Shown: positions 46,232-58,809, counted from the first letter of the stretch. The stretch is DNA of 64,000 nucleotides from Trissonchulus latispiculum (GCA_030248195.1 JASAND010022402.1:1-64000); one strand, 5' to 3'. The notes: a model not told the origin generated them from the letters alone. Numbers and translations: made by a program.

Positions 46232-46535
46232 GTTGCGCTTATCCGACCCTCGTGAACAGTACCATTTTAGGAAAGAGTTTTTGATTTTGGTCGGATTTTA
46301 TAGTGAAATTAATATATTAAGGGAAATTGAAGAGCCCATTTTGCGTTTTCTTGGCAGAGGGAAGTATAGAGACTTTACGTGTCCAAGCTATGGTGGCAAT
46401 GAAATGCACAATATCCCACATCGGATCTCAATGCAGACGTTCTCAATTTTTCGCGACTATGTAAAACCGACATCTGCAAATTATAAGAGTCACCCTTCTC
46501 TGCTTCCTGTGGTTGTGATATTGTTTGCCCAGTAG
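46232..46535 (+). CDS. Possible upstream exon of the lectin-like repeat gene
   Basis: An acceptor-like TCCAATCCAG ends at 46231 and a 100-codon frame follows. Its middle, GKYRDFTCPSYGGNEMHNI, resembles in spacing the GEYHEYLCPGGHAVSGL segment at 48550-48600, so it may be a diverged repeat of the same protein. The frame ends in TAG at 46533-46535; a donor before that is not obvious. Weakly supported. Confidence 0.35.
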
Positions 46536-47280
46536 CGTTCTTCCTAACAGAAAAGCTATTCTATCTGTTTGTGAACGCGTGTGTTGCCGGATAGCAAGTC
46601 AAAAACTAAATTCATGGCACAGTTGCGCAAGAAAACCAGTGACATTATAGACTGCACTTGATCTTTCACCTTCAATGCGGCTGCTTCAGACCATAAAGTA
46701 ATTAAGTCGTTATGAATTTTTTTGGCGTTTTGGCTTGACGCACTGTCAGTTGTTTTAATTCCACACTTTTTGTTAGCATTCCAACCAAATTAAAAAATGT
46801 CATTTTGTCTCAGGCGTTTTGCATGCGCTGGAAGTAAAACTAAAGTTTTCAATATATCAGATATCTTCGTAGCTTATGGTAATTGGTGAAACTGTAAATT
46901 AGAGGTAGCTAAATTTTTGATGTGAACTATATACAGTCCCAACGCCAGTCCAGGCTTCTACACAGTATTCAATACCACCTAACACCAAATCCATTAAATC
47001 AAGTACTACTTCAGAGCATAGTTAAAATAAAGTTTCAGCATTTGTTGGAAAAAATAAAGCCAGTAAATACCTTTCCTGATAACAGGCTCAATCCTGGTCT
47101 ACCTTTCACATTTGTAACTTTCACAAGTGCTTGCACTGGGAAAAAGTGAGCAATTAAAAATTGGCTTGCTGAACCGAACGTTTACACCAACAGGAACCCT
47201 ACAGCAGCGCACAGTTTTTGTACGATTTTGTACAATTATACTTCCTTTTTGTTCTTACTGTCAAATTTTGTATAATTATA

Positions 47281-47415
47281 GGTTATAACATCAGGAAAGA
47301 AGCAAAATGCTTTGGCCAAACCGATGGCGAAGAGTATGAAGACTCTTGTTCCAATGGCTACGCCCTGTCGGCCCTTCATGTTCCTACTAGTGTGAAGTAT
47401 CTACACTCCCGTTAG
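47281..47415 (+). CDS. Exon of lectin-like repeat protein
   Basis: After an acceptor-like TATAATTATAG the frame reads KCFGQTDGEEYEDSCSNGYA and then LSALHV. This matches the first half of a cysteine-bearing repeat, roughly G-x-x-G-x-x-[YF]-x-x-x-C-x-x-G-x-x-[VL]-x-[GA]-[IL], also seen twice in the exon at 48402. The expected second half with IG-[LI]-x-C is missing; the frame stops at 47413-47415 unless a donor near 47390 is used. Confidence 0.45.
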   Translation, partial: GYNIRKEAKCFGQTDGEEYEDSCSNGYALSALHVPTSVKYLHSR

Positions 47416-47486
47416 ACTTAGTTGCTTTGGTGATGACGCTGAAAGACATACACATGGTGCCCCGTTTGATGAAACATTGTAAGTAA

Positions 47487-47855
47487 AGCCCGGTTTACAC
47501 TATCAAACTGCCGTCTGACTTTATCAGATGGAACAAAGATCAGAGCAAACATTTTCTATCCGACATGAAGTTTACACTGTCCATCTAACAAGCAAGCAGT
47601 CTCCTACTAACAATTCCATGCCATCCAATCGTATTCAGCTGTTGTTGCTTCACTCAACTTTCTTTTGAAATGGAGCTATATGAGTGGTCAGTTTCGTCTG
47701 ATATCAGATGGAATTTCCATTATCGTCCAACAAAAATTGCCATGTCAGAGCTGACTCAGGTGGTCGTTTACATGCGAGTTTTTCGTCTGACATTTGTTTG
47801 AAGAAAATTTTCATCTGACAAGGTCATCCGAAAGTTTGCTAGTGTAAACCCCCCT
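47487..47855. mobile_element. Harbinger-like MITE, 369 bp
   Basis: Ends AGCCCGGTTTACACTA and (complement) AGGGGGGTTTACACTA with TAA and TTA flanks (47484-47486, 47856-47858), fitting a TWA duplication with one change. The next bases are also inverted (CAAACT). It resembles the ends of 10439-11270 and sits between exons of the lectin-like gene. Confidence 0.65.
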
Positions 47856-48401
47856 TTAGACATGATTGAACGAACTGTCACCATGTCTCCATTACATATC
47901 AAGGTTTGGACAATTATACAATGTTACATACCCTATTGTTTGGCAAAGATTCGTGGCTTGGGATCCCCTACTTGACCATGTTATTGAATTTGGTTTGCAA
48001 ATGCTAATTGCGCAATCAGTTTTTAGTGCAATACTTTAACCATTTAATGACCAAATTTCACCAGAACTGAAGATTAAAAATGGCTTATTCTACATTTTCG
48101 TCTGCCTTGGTTTGCTGGGAGAACTTGGACTAACTGCACTACCGCCAGTAGTAGGTTAATGTCCCACATTCTTGAGTCATCGTTCCGGGCTTCCGATGGA
48201 TTGGGGAAATGCTAACAGCCGTCAAAATCTGGGGAAGTAGGAGTTTTTGGTAAATTTGTATTGCAAATAAATAGGCTATACATTAATTTCATTTTACGTA
48301 AACTTCCCACATCACCTGGTTGCAATGCCGAAATCATTGTTACCTAATTAGGCTTGTTTCCAATGTCGAATGCTAGACTACAAGACTGTTTTGTGTTTCA
48401 G

Positions 48402-48685
48402 TGATTTGGTATGCCCGCCAGACTGCTATGTTGTTGGTTTAGCTGGCTATAGAAGTTTCTATGTTAACCGAATTGGCCTGGTCTGTAAAAGTATCCACCC
48501 TTCCAGAAATAATAACTCCGCTCATCGGTGGCGGAGGTACAGGAGAATATCATGAATATTTGTGTCCTGGAGGTCACGCTGTGTCGGGACTGACGTGTCA
48601 ATCTTCAAATTATTTTCTTTACGGCATATGTGTGCAATGTAAAATGATTGGATACATGAATAAGTATTACGATGAGTTTCAGTAA
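48402..48685 (+). CDS. Exon with two cysteine repeats of a lectin-like protein, frameshifted
   Basis: After a clear acceptor (TGTGTTTCAG) the frame reads CPPDCYVVGLAGYRSFYVNR-IGLVC, then, in another frame, GGGGTGEYHEYLCPGGHAVS-GL and YGICVQC, ending with TAA at 48683-48685. These match a repeat known from secreted bacterial, fungal and some animal lectin-like proteins, with a GG-x-G opening and a C-P-x-G ... IG-[LI]-x-C core. The two halves are one base out of frame, with the break between about 48490 and 48512. Splicing out the 22-base GT...AG stretch there does not help: it creates a stop and removes a cysteine. So this is either a pseudogene or a sequencing/assembly error. Sugar or glycan binding is only an analogy. 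Confidence 0.55.
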
Positions 48686-48689
48686 ACAT

Positions 48690-50205
48690 TAGTAGTAGCT
48701 AAACACTGCTCCATTATTGTATGGCAGAAATGACTGTAGATAGGTATAAGAAAGGTCCTCTTTGACTTTGAAGATATGGTAATGTGAGCTAACATTTTGA
48801 CTCCGAGATGAAGTTGAGATGAAATGTTTTAGTGGATTTGTGCAAGTGGAATACCTCAACCGTTACAGACCCGTCTTCAATTTTATAAACTGAACTATAT
48901 GTTTGATGTAGTCTAGAAAGGATAATGGTGTTCATCAATCTTCGTGTTTAGTTAGTAGTTCAGTCGTAGTTTAAAGCGTAACAAGGCATCAATATATGAC
49001 ATTAAGCTTCTAGCTGTACATGGTTCTAAGTAGACAAATGCCCAAATAGTCTATGTAGTAGCTGGGAAGTACAGTAGACCCAAACTTTGAAAATTGTCAA
49101 ACCTTCATTAGGTGACCTGGGGTTTCGCTTAATCCTCATAAACCTTTGACATTTGTGACACAGGCAGCCAAGATATTATGGTGGTTTCTTCCTTTGCATT
49201 AACCACTGCTGCGAATTTGAACTGTTTAACTTTAGCAGTTCTTTAATTTTACCAGTAACACTTTAGTAGTTCATTAATTTTACTCGTAAATGCTATAAAG
49301 AATTGACAAATAGAGTGTAAGTTCTAATTACATTCTATTCCTTGCATTTTCATTCCTATCTTCGTACTATCAAGCGGTAACATTAAGGCTGCTAAACAAT
49401 GTTTTGCAAATAACGTAATGTGCACTAAATCAATGCCATGAGTTGTGGAAGACTATTAAAATTATTATTACTTTTCGCTTACATAGCTAGAAGTACCAAT
49501 TTTCTGCACAATATTAATGAAAATTGCCGAAAAGCAACGCTGAAACCAAAGGACTGGCTTTCAGTAGCGCATCTGAACGGCATTCTCTCACCCGCTTAGT
49601 CTATTCAGCACGTCCATGTTTTAAACATAAAAGCTTTGAGCAGATATGCTCCTACTAATTTCACAATGCAATTCTACTAAGCTGTGAGCAATCCCCCTTT
49701 GGGCTCACACCGCCCATAGGGGTGATGGCGGCGGACCGTGAGGATCAATTGTTGGCTGCACTTTGACTGTTGTACGTTATGTACTCCTGCGTTTAATGTA
49801 AATTGGTTTTGTTTGCGCAAATTGCGTAAATTGTTTTCTATAAACGGAGACCAGTGTAGGCATGTGACTCTGAGACTCTAATAAATTGAAACTTTGGATA
49901 TGATTTGATTTCATAGTAGATAGGGCTACAAACTACAAAGTTGGAAATGTCTTCAAGTTTCTTATCCAACTGTAAACTAATCTATTTTTAGCTTTTCTTT
50001 AACTTTCCCACATTTCGATAAATCCATGTTCAAAAATTGTTTACTTGTTATTGCTGTCCAAGTCGAAGAGTTGGAATGAGAGAGGTATACCCTACCCAAC
50101 TGCAACAAGCACACTCTAAGCTTTAAAATGATATAAAAAATTATCGTTGAATTGCAAGAATTGGGCAAATACAGTCTATCAAAATTTGTTGAAAATATCC
50201 GAACC
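48690..50205. other. No feature recognised
   Basis: 3' flank of the lectin-like gene and unique-looking DNA. Confidence 0.4.
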
Positions 50206-50215
50206 AGCACCTTAA

Positions 50216-51195
50216 GGTCGCACTTCCCTTACATTCAGTCCACTTTGAAAAGCTATAACTTACTCAATATTGGGAGCTATGAATTGAGCCACATATCAAA
50301 ATGAAGCTCTACACCTTCTGCGTCGTTTGGTATCATTGCAACGTGTCTATCTGATATGTATTGGTCGCAAACTTACCAGACATAGCCCCGATCTTTGACC
50401 AACTTTTTTTCCGAAAAATTTTTACGCAACAAGAAAATAATTGTTTTCAGTGTGTTTCTGAGATAATTTGTCAGGGACGGTTTTTTGATTTTGTCAAAAT
50501 ATCGTTTCAGTGTGCAGCAATTGAGCATTTTTTGAAAATTTGGCATTTTATCCAACTTTGAAATTCATTGCCCTTGATTGGAGGCTGATAAAGAGAAAAA
50601 TAAAAAACCGCCCCGGGCAAATTGTCCAAACACTCTGTGTGCAAAATATTTTTTAGATCCACCCATTGGTTGTAGAGCAATCTGCGGTCAAAAAATTTTG
50701 GCCGCTATTTGACAAGATCAGTTATTCGACAAAAACTTTAGATTCATTCAGTGTACGGTGCTCTAAATAAACTGATTTGTGCCTTTTTCGAAGCTCTTTA
50801 ATTTGAGTGTAAACTTGCCTGTACTTGTAATGTACACTGGCTCCAATTCGACAAAAATTGTTTTCAGCAAGATTGTGTCAAAAATAACCAATTTTCGAGG
50901 AAAATGTGTTCAAAAATTCACTGCTCAAAAACGATACGAGCTAGAGACTTATGTCTAAAAGCAAAGTTGTAGAACACATAATAAGCTTTAAAATGATATT
51001 AGTCGCTGGGCATAATTTGCTATATATAGTTATAGAACCTCAAATTTTTGTTTCTCTCTGTGCATGAATGCTATGAAGCTGGCGTTTTTACAGGACGTTT
51101 ATTATCATTCTAGATACATTTTCTGAAAATTTGAATGAAATTGGGCAATAATTGCACTTTCTCCAACTATATCTGCACGTAAGGGGTGTACGACC
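50216..51195. mobile_element. TTAA-flanked element, 980 bp
   Basis: TTAA at 50212-50215 and 51196-51199; ends GGTCGCACTTCCCTTAC and (complement) GGTCGTACACCCCTTAC. Near the left end it has ATATCAAAATGAAGCTCTAC, matching ATATCAAAATGGAGCTTAAC in the 982-bp element at 62245-63226, so both belong to one family. No transposase. Confidence 0.75.
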
Positions 51196-51199
51196 TTAA

Positions 51200-52785
51200 A
51201 CATTGTTTTCAACATGGCAAGATATATTATCGATCTATGCAATAGCCAATGTGCAGCCAGTCTGGTTGTCCGCAGTTTAGGGGCTATGGCAATGTTGCAA
51301 GTAATGCGCCCGTTTACACTGCATCACAAAGGTTTAAAAATCTACTTTACTATCTGTAAACCACTCTAAATTACTTTGGTAACTTTAGCAATTGATCAAT
51401 CTAATCCTAGTCAAACAGCAACCATTCAGCTTATATAAGTTAGCTTATATGCATATTTGATCAGTCTGAGTATTATTCTGGCACCGTGTAGTCGGTACCG
51501 ATTGACCAAGTTCTGTATTTACCGCCATCCTTATTTTACCTTACATCATAGGTAGGACTAGCCTGAGAACCTGCATTCAATTCGCCATCTAAGTACCGGT
51601 TTGGTTACCGGACAGTAAACCGGTAGTTAACATTTGGCAACCGTGACGGGACCACTGTCCGGTTTGCTAAATTCAAAAACGTGAAATTTTGCGATTTTTC
51701 AAAAACGATTTTTGAACTTAATTTCGTGATTTATTGAAAAAGGTTTCCATTTTTAGAATCGCAAAAATTAGGAGAATCTTTTAAAACAGTTTTTGTTTAA
51801 GATTGAAAACTTTTAAAATTCCCATATTGTGTAGGGTGCAACTCTGAAAAATGACAATTTTAGAAAGTTCCAGAAGTCCGCTGGGACACTTGTCTTGCCA
51901 TGTGACGTTTTGAGTTGGGGGACGGCGAAATAAACAATACTCCGTTATTGGGGCAGCCCAATAACCATATATTTTGCAGTAAATTTTGGTAGATTTAGAG
52001 TAGGCTCCCACCCCCCCCCCACGTCCCACCCCAACAACAATCCTAGACGGGAGAAACGTTTTAAAATTTTGTAGTTAGGACAAATTTTGTGGGTTTTTTA
52101 CAACCTTTGTGCAAAATTTTCTCGATACTGAGAAACCTTGACACAGAGGAAAGCAACAGAAGCTGGAGAAGCTGAGCTTGGAGCATATTTTGCAAGAGTT
52201 TGCAAAAAGCTGTCACATTTTGGTAAAATTTTTACCCCCAATAAGCCCCCTCCACCGGTAAAATTTTGTCAGATATTGCCAAATTTTAGCTGAATAATTT
52301 TTCTGGGAACCCCACAAGCGTGGTATAATTTTTGGGGACCCATAATCGCCAAAATTTTGAAGTTTCAGAAATTTTCAAACAAAATTTCGAAACCCCCCAG
52401 TCGACCTCAAAATCGGTTTTTAGACGATTTTTAGGCCAAATTGCTTCAAATAACGACCATCCTAGACGCAAAACGTCGCTCTAGGAGGAATTTTGCCAAA
52501 TTTTGTGTGTGAAATCGTAAATTAAAGTTAACTTTGTACCCCCAACCCTAATTACCATTTTTGGGACATATATTGTTGAAAAGTCTTCAATTATCAACGC
52601 AAATGTCCTTGATAAAATATTTGCAACTTGTGATCTAATCAGCAACGCTTATTGTTGCATTTGAAGCAATTTTGCCGAGGATTCTGTAATTATTTGTACG
52701 TATACGTATAGGCCGATTGCGGCAAAAATTGTGTTATTTTCGACGAATTTTTGAGCTTTTTGTATTTTTGGGTTGATTTGAGGCG
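51200..52785. other. No gene recognised; CAAAATTTTG-rich
   Basis: A CCGGTTT/ACCGG-rich patch lies at 51592-51660 and a C-run at 52012-52020. From about 51990 to 52500 the words GCCAAATTTTG and CAAAATTTTG recur without a fixed period. No coding evidence. Confidence 0.4.
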
Positions 52786-53333
52786 AAATTGTGTTTTGTG
52801 TGCGCATAAGCACTACTTTCCGAGCAGACGCATATTGTGTTGGTCATGTTTTTGTGGAAAAATGCATTTTTAGACGGATTTGTGACGAAATTTTGACACA
52901 TGGAAACATATGTACTTTAGAAAACTGTCAGTTTTGGGCAATTTTAAGCAAAGAGAAGGTCTCACATGCGCTAAATATGCTGCTTACGTGTAGGCCCATT
53001 CTGCAAAAGAAACGTGCCCTCTAGCCAGTTGTATCGTCGACAGTTTTCACTTTTTTCTGTGTTTCAGAAAATTTCACTATTTTGGGCGCAATTTCGAGTT
53101 TTTCTTCTGAAACGTAGTATTTCTGTCAGTTTTGCGTTGGTATACGTACAATTTGTTGTTATGAATCCGTTTTGTAGCGCAACGCGTACTAAACATACGT
53201 ACATAACTGTGAATAGTTTCGGTTTTTTGGTAGGCGCGCCCCCCTTACCCACCTTACCAATGTTGTTGTTTTCGAACTATTTTTTTTGAAGTAGCTTGTG
53301 TTTTTCTCAATAATCTGCCACTGACGTTTTGCA

Positions 53334-54340
53334 ATGCGCAGATCTAGTCATTTTTGGGCAAAAAATTTTCACATGGGACAGTGTCGTCGGTGTTATTTCT
53401 GCCACCAAGTTGGTCATTTAGCGGCAACATGTCCTACACGTATAAATAATTTTCGATGCCAAGTTTCTTTTAGTGTTCAGACTAGTGATATTTTCAGAAG
53501 CACACAGCCCAGTCAATTAGCATTTTTGCCGAGGGCAACCAATTTTTCCTATAATTTTTCGTTTTTTGTTAATACTTGCATGGCTCAAGGGGTGGTTTTT
53601 TCCGCCAAGTCTGCTTAGCCTATATGTGCCCCTACTTATCAGATGTTTTTCTTTTTGTTTTGTCGGCTTTCCGAATGCGGATTTAGGCTTATTCAGACGT
53701 CCAATTCACGGATTTCGCCAGAGTCACAATTTGACTTTGTCTGGATATCCCAAATTTCCAACTTTTCAGGTCGAAATTCAACTTCTTACGTACAGAAACG
53801 AATTCAATTTTATTCCTAGTTGTGGCATAGGAAACTACACCAGAAACAACTATTCTTATCGTCCTAACGCTCAGACTTCTTTTTCTAGGTCGAAAAATCT
53901 ATCGGAAAATGGTAATTCTCGAACCTTTGATGTACGTCCAGATTTTTCGGGCGCAAAAAATTTAGGAAGTGGCAGAACCAAACGAATTCTATGGCTAAGA
54001 GTAGCCCCATGAACTGGTACTATAACTAATATCCGTTTCCCTGATTCGTTTCTCCAAGATTTTTTTACAGGTCAAAACGTTTTTCAATATGGCCATAGTG
54101 CCATTTGGACCAAATCTCAAAATATTTCTGGTCGATTTGCAAAATTGGGCCCTCAGAGTCAAATGAACAGTAGTTTTAGGCCAAGCGCGATGCGCTGCAA
54201 CAGAATTTTAAGTTTCTTAATCCTCGAATTTTGCTTCGTTTGGTCGAAATTCTGGAAAATGTACCTTTCTGAACCCCCAAAACAGATCATACCACCCCAA
54301 ACAAAAATCCACTTTTTTCAACGGATTTTGTTCGAATAAT
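53334..54340 (+). pseudogene. Retroelement gag remnant with zinc knuckle
   Basis: The frame from 53334 contains a canonical CCHC knuckle, CYFCHQVGHLAATC (C-x2-C-x4-H-x4-C), at about 53391-53432, as in Gag of Ty3/gypsy- or Pao-like elements. In other frames it is followed by Asn/Ser/Phe/Arg-rich text at 53690-54010 and 54060-54190, in the style of the tail of the minus-strand remnant at 25540-26456. Several stops and shifts interrupt it, and no protease or polymerase follows. No long terminal repeats were found. Confidence 0.55.
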
Positions 54341-54479
54341 TTTGATAAATCCTATGTGATTTCGAAGCAGACAGATAGTCTGGGCAGAAAAGGCCAAGAC
54401 CATAATTTTTCATTAAGTCTCAGGTTTAGACTATTTCAAATTCTACCTTATGTTCACTGGAGTCTGCTCAGTTGGAACT

Positions 54480-55097
54480 ATGAAGCGACTTCTGCAGAAT
54501 ATAATGATCTCAATGAGGGCATATCTCTTGCTGTAAAGGACTTGGAGCACTATGACCCTTGCATGAACTTTATTGGAACTGACATTGGCCCTTCCATTGA
54601 TGATGAAGCTTTTGATCCTGTGTTAAGCCGTAAGCCTACACTTGGAAAGGCTGAACGGAATGGAAGTCTCAAAGAAGAGCAAGATTTGGAGACAAAGTGG
54701 ATACGTGTCCCTGCTCCTGATCTTCCCGGAAGACATTTAACTTTGGAAGTATACGTAGTGCCTCAAGTGAAGACTATTTTGAACAGTTAGAGAATGGCAG
54801 AAACAAAGTGGAATCTAACAAAGCTCTTGCGAATAGTGGCTCAATGAGTGATACTTCAGCTTTTATGGGAACTGTATTGATTATTGCCCCAAAGAAGGAT
54901 AATTATAGTCTGGATTTATTATTTAATGATGAAAAGGACAAACAAAGTGCTAAAGATATGGAAAAAGCACTTATGATAAGCTGAAGCAAAATACTTACAT
55001 GGAAAATGGACTTGATTTGGTGATGTGTCCAATGTGATTATTACTTCTCAGCCACGAGCTTTGTTATCACCTTTCTCTGCAATTAGATCCTGATATC
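54480..55097 (+). pseudogene. Frameshifted copy of an unknown acidic protein
   Basis: Coding character runs through about 600 bases in changing frames. It starts near EYNDLNEGISLAVKDLEHYD, continues to about 54735, then moves to a second frame with RSASSEDYFEQLENGRNKVE and KKDNYSLDLLFNDEKDKQ to about 54960. It then reads YDKLKQNTYMENGLDLV and ends in a frame with NVIITSQPRALLSPFSAIRS. At least three single-base shifts are needed. The text is rich in acidic, Ser and Asn residues, like a disordered region. I do not recognise it. The lack of introns fits a processed pseudogene, but a run of exon sequence from a decayed gene is equally possible. Confidence 0.5.
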
Positions 55098-55099
55098 AG

Positions 55100-57300
55100 A
55101 TATACGTATATGCCAGATGTACGTATAAATATCAATCCCCGAGTTTACTGCCCGGAACTAAACCGGGAAATGGATGGCGATTAATGCAGGTTCACCGAGA
55201 GGGTACAACTCCCGATCAAAAATAGATCCCTAAACTAACTCCTATCCTATTCAAACATTAGGCAAAGGTGGCGGACAAATGTGTTTATTAACAGACGTTT
55301 TAATGATAAAAGGGCACAACTAATATAAATGGTGCTAATGGCCGACTGTTCGTTACAAGAATAACACTAAAACTGATTAGTTAGTCTAATTAGGAGTATG
55401 ACTCATAGCTCCAGACCGAAGTCACTACACAGAAGAAAGCATTAGTTTCAATGGTTGTTGTAGAATCGAAGACCGTAATTGCTAGTTTTTCACATAAACG
55501 TAATAATGAAAGGTGGTATTATTCTTTACGGTCATCAGGTTGTATATAGTTATTTTTTGCGTCCTAAGTGCAAGATTTCCTTCACATAGTACGTAGCTAC
55601 CCAGAATGCTTCTAGTCGTATAAACATAGGACTAGTGCTGTCGTTTGGTGGCGCGTATCTATTATTTGTTGGTGGCACGTATTATATTTTGTTTTTAACT
55701 CTTTTACTCTTTCACGTAGTTTTTTGGTCGACTTTTGATAATCATTAATCTGAATTACTTGAAAGCTTACTTTTGTGGAATTTTTTAAAGCAGTTGTTTT
55801 GCTACTTTGCTAATCGGAAGTTCATTTAAAAATCAAGCTATTTGTTAGTTACTTAGTTGTTATTTAGAGGAAGAAGAAGTTTTTTAGAGACTTATTATAT
55901 ACCATCAGCCATCATATACAAAGAACTATAAACTATACTGCCATATTCAATTTGCCTTTTGAATTTTCTAGTAATCTTTGTAACTTTGTCTTTAATTTTT
56001 GAGCTTTTATTACTTTGTCTTTAATTCGTTAGTACGTATAGTATTTCTTTCTGTTCTGTCTATCTTTCTGTATTGGGCTTTGATTTTGTATAGATTTTGG
56101 AATTATTTTTGGTTTTGTCAGGAGTCTATGTGTTTTCTTTGTTTGTTGTATTCGTAGGCACTCATATTTTTTCGCCACGGGATGAATCGTTATGAATCGT
56201 TAATATCTGAAACAGCTGTTGTTGTTGTATTTGTGATTTAGTTGTGTGAGTTTAGGTTATCTTTAAAATTGCTATATTTCGGACAAATTTCTTGAATTTT
56301 TTAAATTTGGAACTTTGAGTTAGGAATGTTTTGGGTTTACTTTGGATTGTTCGGGTTGAAATTTGTTTTCTTTTAAACTACCATTTCGGTAATGCAATTC
56401 AATGATGCTAAGGGCATTTATGCCAAGGTCCAAGAGTTGAGTTAGAATGGATTGTACTGACACGGTAGTTTCTGTTCTTCTCTTATCACCTATGACTTTG
56501 AACCTATACTTATTCAGCATTTGTTTGTTCTTTTTTCAGTACTGTATAGGATTTTGTATGGTTAGCTTTAAGCTATATGCTATCTTTTTCCACTATGCAC
56601 AGTTTAATGCCATGTATTAAGATCCATTTATCAATCTATCTTTATTTTGTTAGTATTATGCTGAATGTACTTGTTTTCACTGTTGTACAGATAAGGTGAT
56701 TTGAATTCGTTGTAAAGGTAAATTTGTCGTATATACTCTTTTGACTGTTGTAAAGGTAACTTGTGTTTTTGATTGTGTACCGATATTATATGTAGTAGCT
56801 TAACCTTGTAAAGCAGTGAATTTCTGTACGGTTAGAGCTCTGCATAAGCATCGTGCAAGTGCGACTGTTTTGTGTGTGTGTTGTGGTTTTGTGTGATCGT
56901 GTGGCTTTATACAATAGTGGCTTAAGAGTACTTACTTTTCTATTTTGGGTTTTCTTTATCGAACTTACGTCTTTTTGTCTTTTCTAAATTGGACTTACAG
57001 TTAGTCTAATATTGCTATCAAGTGAAACATAACTCTACGTTTCGAGTTTGCCTGTATTTTGACTACCAATTCGAAGTTCTTTCTTTCACTCTAATGTGGG
57101 CATCTGAATGGCGCACCGCAAGGTGCTGCTCGTTTTAGGTCCGCTCATACGGAGTTGGAATTGGAACTTTACTTACTTTTATTCGAGCTGGAAGGGCTTT
57201 CTTGCTGGTAGCGTATATATATAGTTCCTCTTGAAGTCGGCCCTATGACTTGTCATTGTATAAAACGATTTTTTTTCATAAATAAAGGCGGGGAAAGCGC
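55100..57300. other. No gene recognised; T-rich
   Basis: Long T-rich stretch without convincing frames. A TATATATAG at about 57223-57232 followed by AATAAA at about 57281 gives a promoter-like and poly(A)-like pair of the kind seen in long terminal repeats, but no second copy was found. Confidence 0.35.
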
Positions 57301-57494
57301 CAGAAAAGATAATGAATGAATGGCTTGCATACATGCATAGCGTTGACTATACATATATGCTTTCAGGCATGCCACGTTCCTCCATTAAAAGAGAAGCCCC
57401 TGCAGCAAAGCTCTATTTGTCATCCCTAATCATCAGGATGAACGGATGGCAAATAGATTATATACGGTTCTCTTACGCATCTCATTTATAAATA

Positions 57495-57890
57495 CTGTAC
57501 TCATGTATACGTATATATACATATATATGTACTTTTTGTTTTATAAATACTTGGTTTTGCTGCAGCTCTTTTATGGTGGGTAGCACATAAGGGTAGGTAG
57601 ACAGGGCGTGGTATGCCGACGCCAAAGGGCGTGAGACGAGTGACATGCTGCATGTCAAGGCAAATCACTTTGAAATTTCGGCATATATACACATATATGT
57701 ACGTGATATGTGAAGCTTTTAAATTGTGCAAATATCTTTATTGATTTTTTTTTCTGGCGAATATGAACAATGTAATTTAGAATATATCCAAAATGACTTT
57801 TTGACTTATATATGTGCGTATATATATACACATATATAATATATAAATATTTATATGATTCTGTATGTGAAAACCCCGTGTTATACATCT
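57495..57890. repeat. TATACGTATATATACATA-rich region
   Basis: Alternating purine-pyrimidine runs (TATACGTATA, ACATATATG) at 57508-57532, 57682-57705 and 57808-57850, with more at 58080-58095. Low-complexity; frames rich in Tyr/Ile here are artefacts. Confidence 0.7.
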
Positions 57891-58256
57891 TATATACAAA
57901 CTTTTCTTATATAATTTTTCTTCGTAACAGTTTTTCTTTTCTTTTTTTACATTTTTTAAAAAAGGTTAATAGGTGAAATTCTCCTTTAGCAAATTTAATT
58001 TCTCCTCTAAACTTACCTTTTGTTCTTATGAGTTGTCTCAGTAGGTATCTGTGCTTCCATTGGGGCCGCCAGCTAGTTGTATACGTATATATACCATTTA
58101 ATTTTATATGCTGAATGTTATTATGTTGAGTTTATAACTAGGGACATTAGAATGGAAGCACGGATGCTAGAGGTGGGCCCCTCAACGCCATACAGAAGGA
58201 TATAAACATTTTTTTATATCAATGAAGGCGTGTGAGGGGGGCGGTTTCACCCTGCC

Positions 58257-58284
58257 ATTCATTCATTCATTCATTCATTCATTC
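58257..58284 (+). repeat. (ATTC)7 microsatellite
   Basis: Seven near-perfect ATTC units. Confidence 0.95.
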
Positions 58285-58434
58285 AAAAAATGCTCCGCAC
58301 AAAAGAGAATATATAATATGTGTGTTGGCTGTGTCTATATTATATATATCCTTTACATTTCGGTTTAAGAAGTAAAGACAAAGGTTTCATAGGCACGTGA
58401 CGTTATTTGGCACAGCCAGTTTGGGTGGGTGGCT

Positions 58435-58800
58435 CCATGACAAAAGTTGTTCCGTCCGCATAGGACTTTCATTTGACACAAATTTGACCACTTTCGAAAA
58501 ATTCCATTTTTGACCAAAAATCGCCAAGTCCCCCACCAGACATGTGCAGGAGGGGAAGTTTAGGGGGGGGGGGTGGGGGGAAGGACGGCCGGAGGCCGCC
58601 GAAAAACCGGATTTTTCCGATTTTTTACAGGAACAATCCGGATTCTGGGGGGGTGAGGGACCCCTCTGGAGGGGTAAGCTCAGGTCTGAGGGGAACCCCT
58701 CCCCCAAGCACACGTATGGTCCCCACCCCACCCCACCACAGCACCCTACAGACACTTTGGGTATGCAGTTCTATGACAAAAGTTGCTCAGCTCACTTAGG
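58435..58800 (+). repeat. Segmental repeat unit with an empty hAT site, plus G-rich tract
   Basis: The stretch ATGACAAAAGTTG ... GGACTTTCATTTGACAC at 58437-58477 recurs at 58772-58809, where the second copy is interrupted by the hAT-like element after CTTTCATT and resumes at 59260. Between the copies, 58561-58680 is rich in GGGGGG and CCGGAT words. Frames across it overlap on both strands and are not genes. Confidence 0.7.
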
Positions 58801-58809
58801 ACTTTCATT

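Noticed and set aside
48487..48512. A 22-base intron that would repair the lectin-like reading frame
   Set aside because: It has GT and AG ends, but it is too short, creates an in-frame TAA at the junction and removes a conserved cysteine.
57223..57290. Long terminal repeat with TATA and AATAAA
   Set aside because: The spacing is suggestive, but no second copy, primer-binding site or polypurine tract was found.
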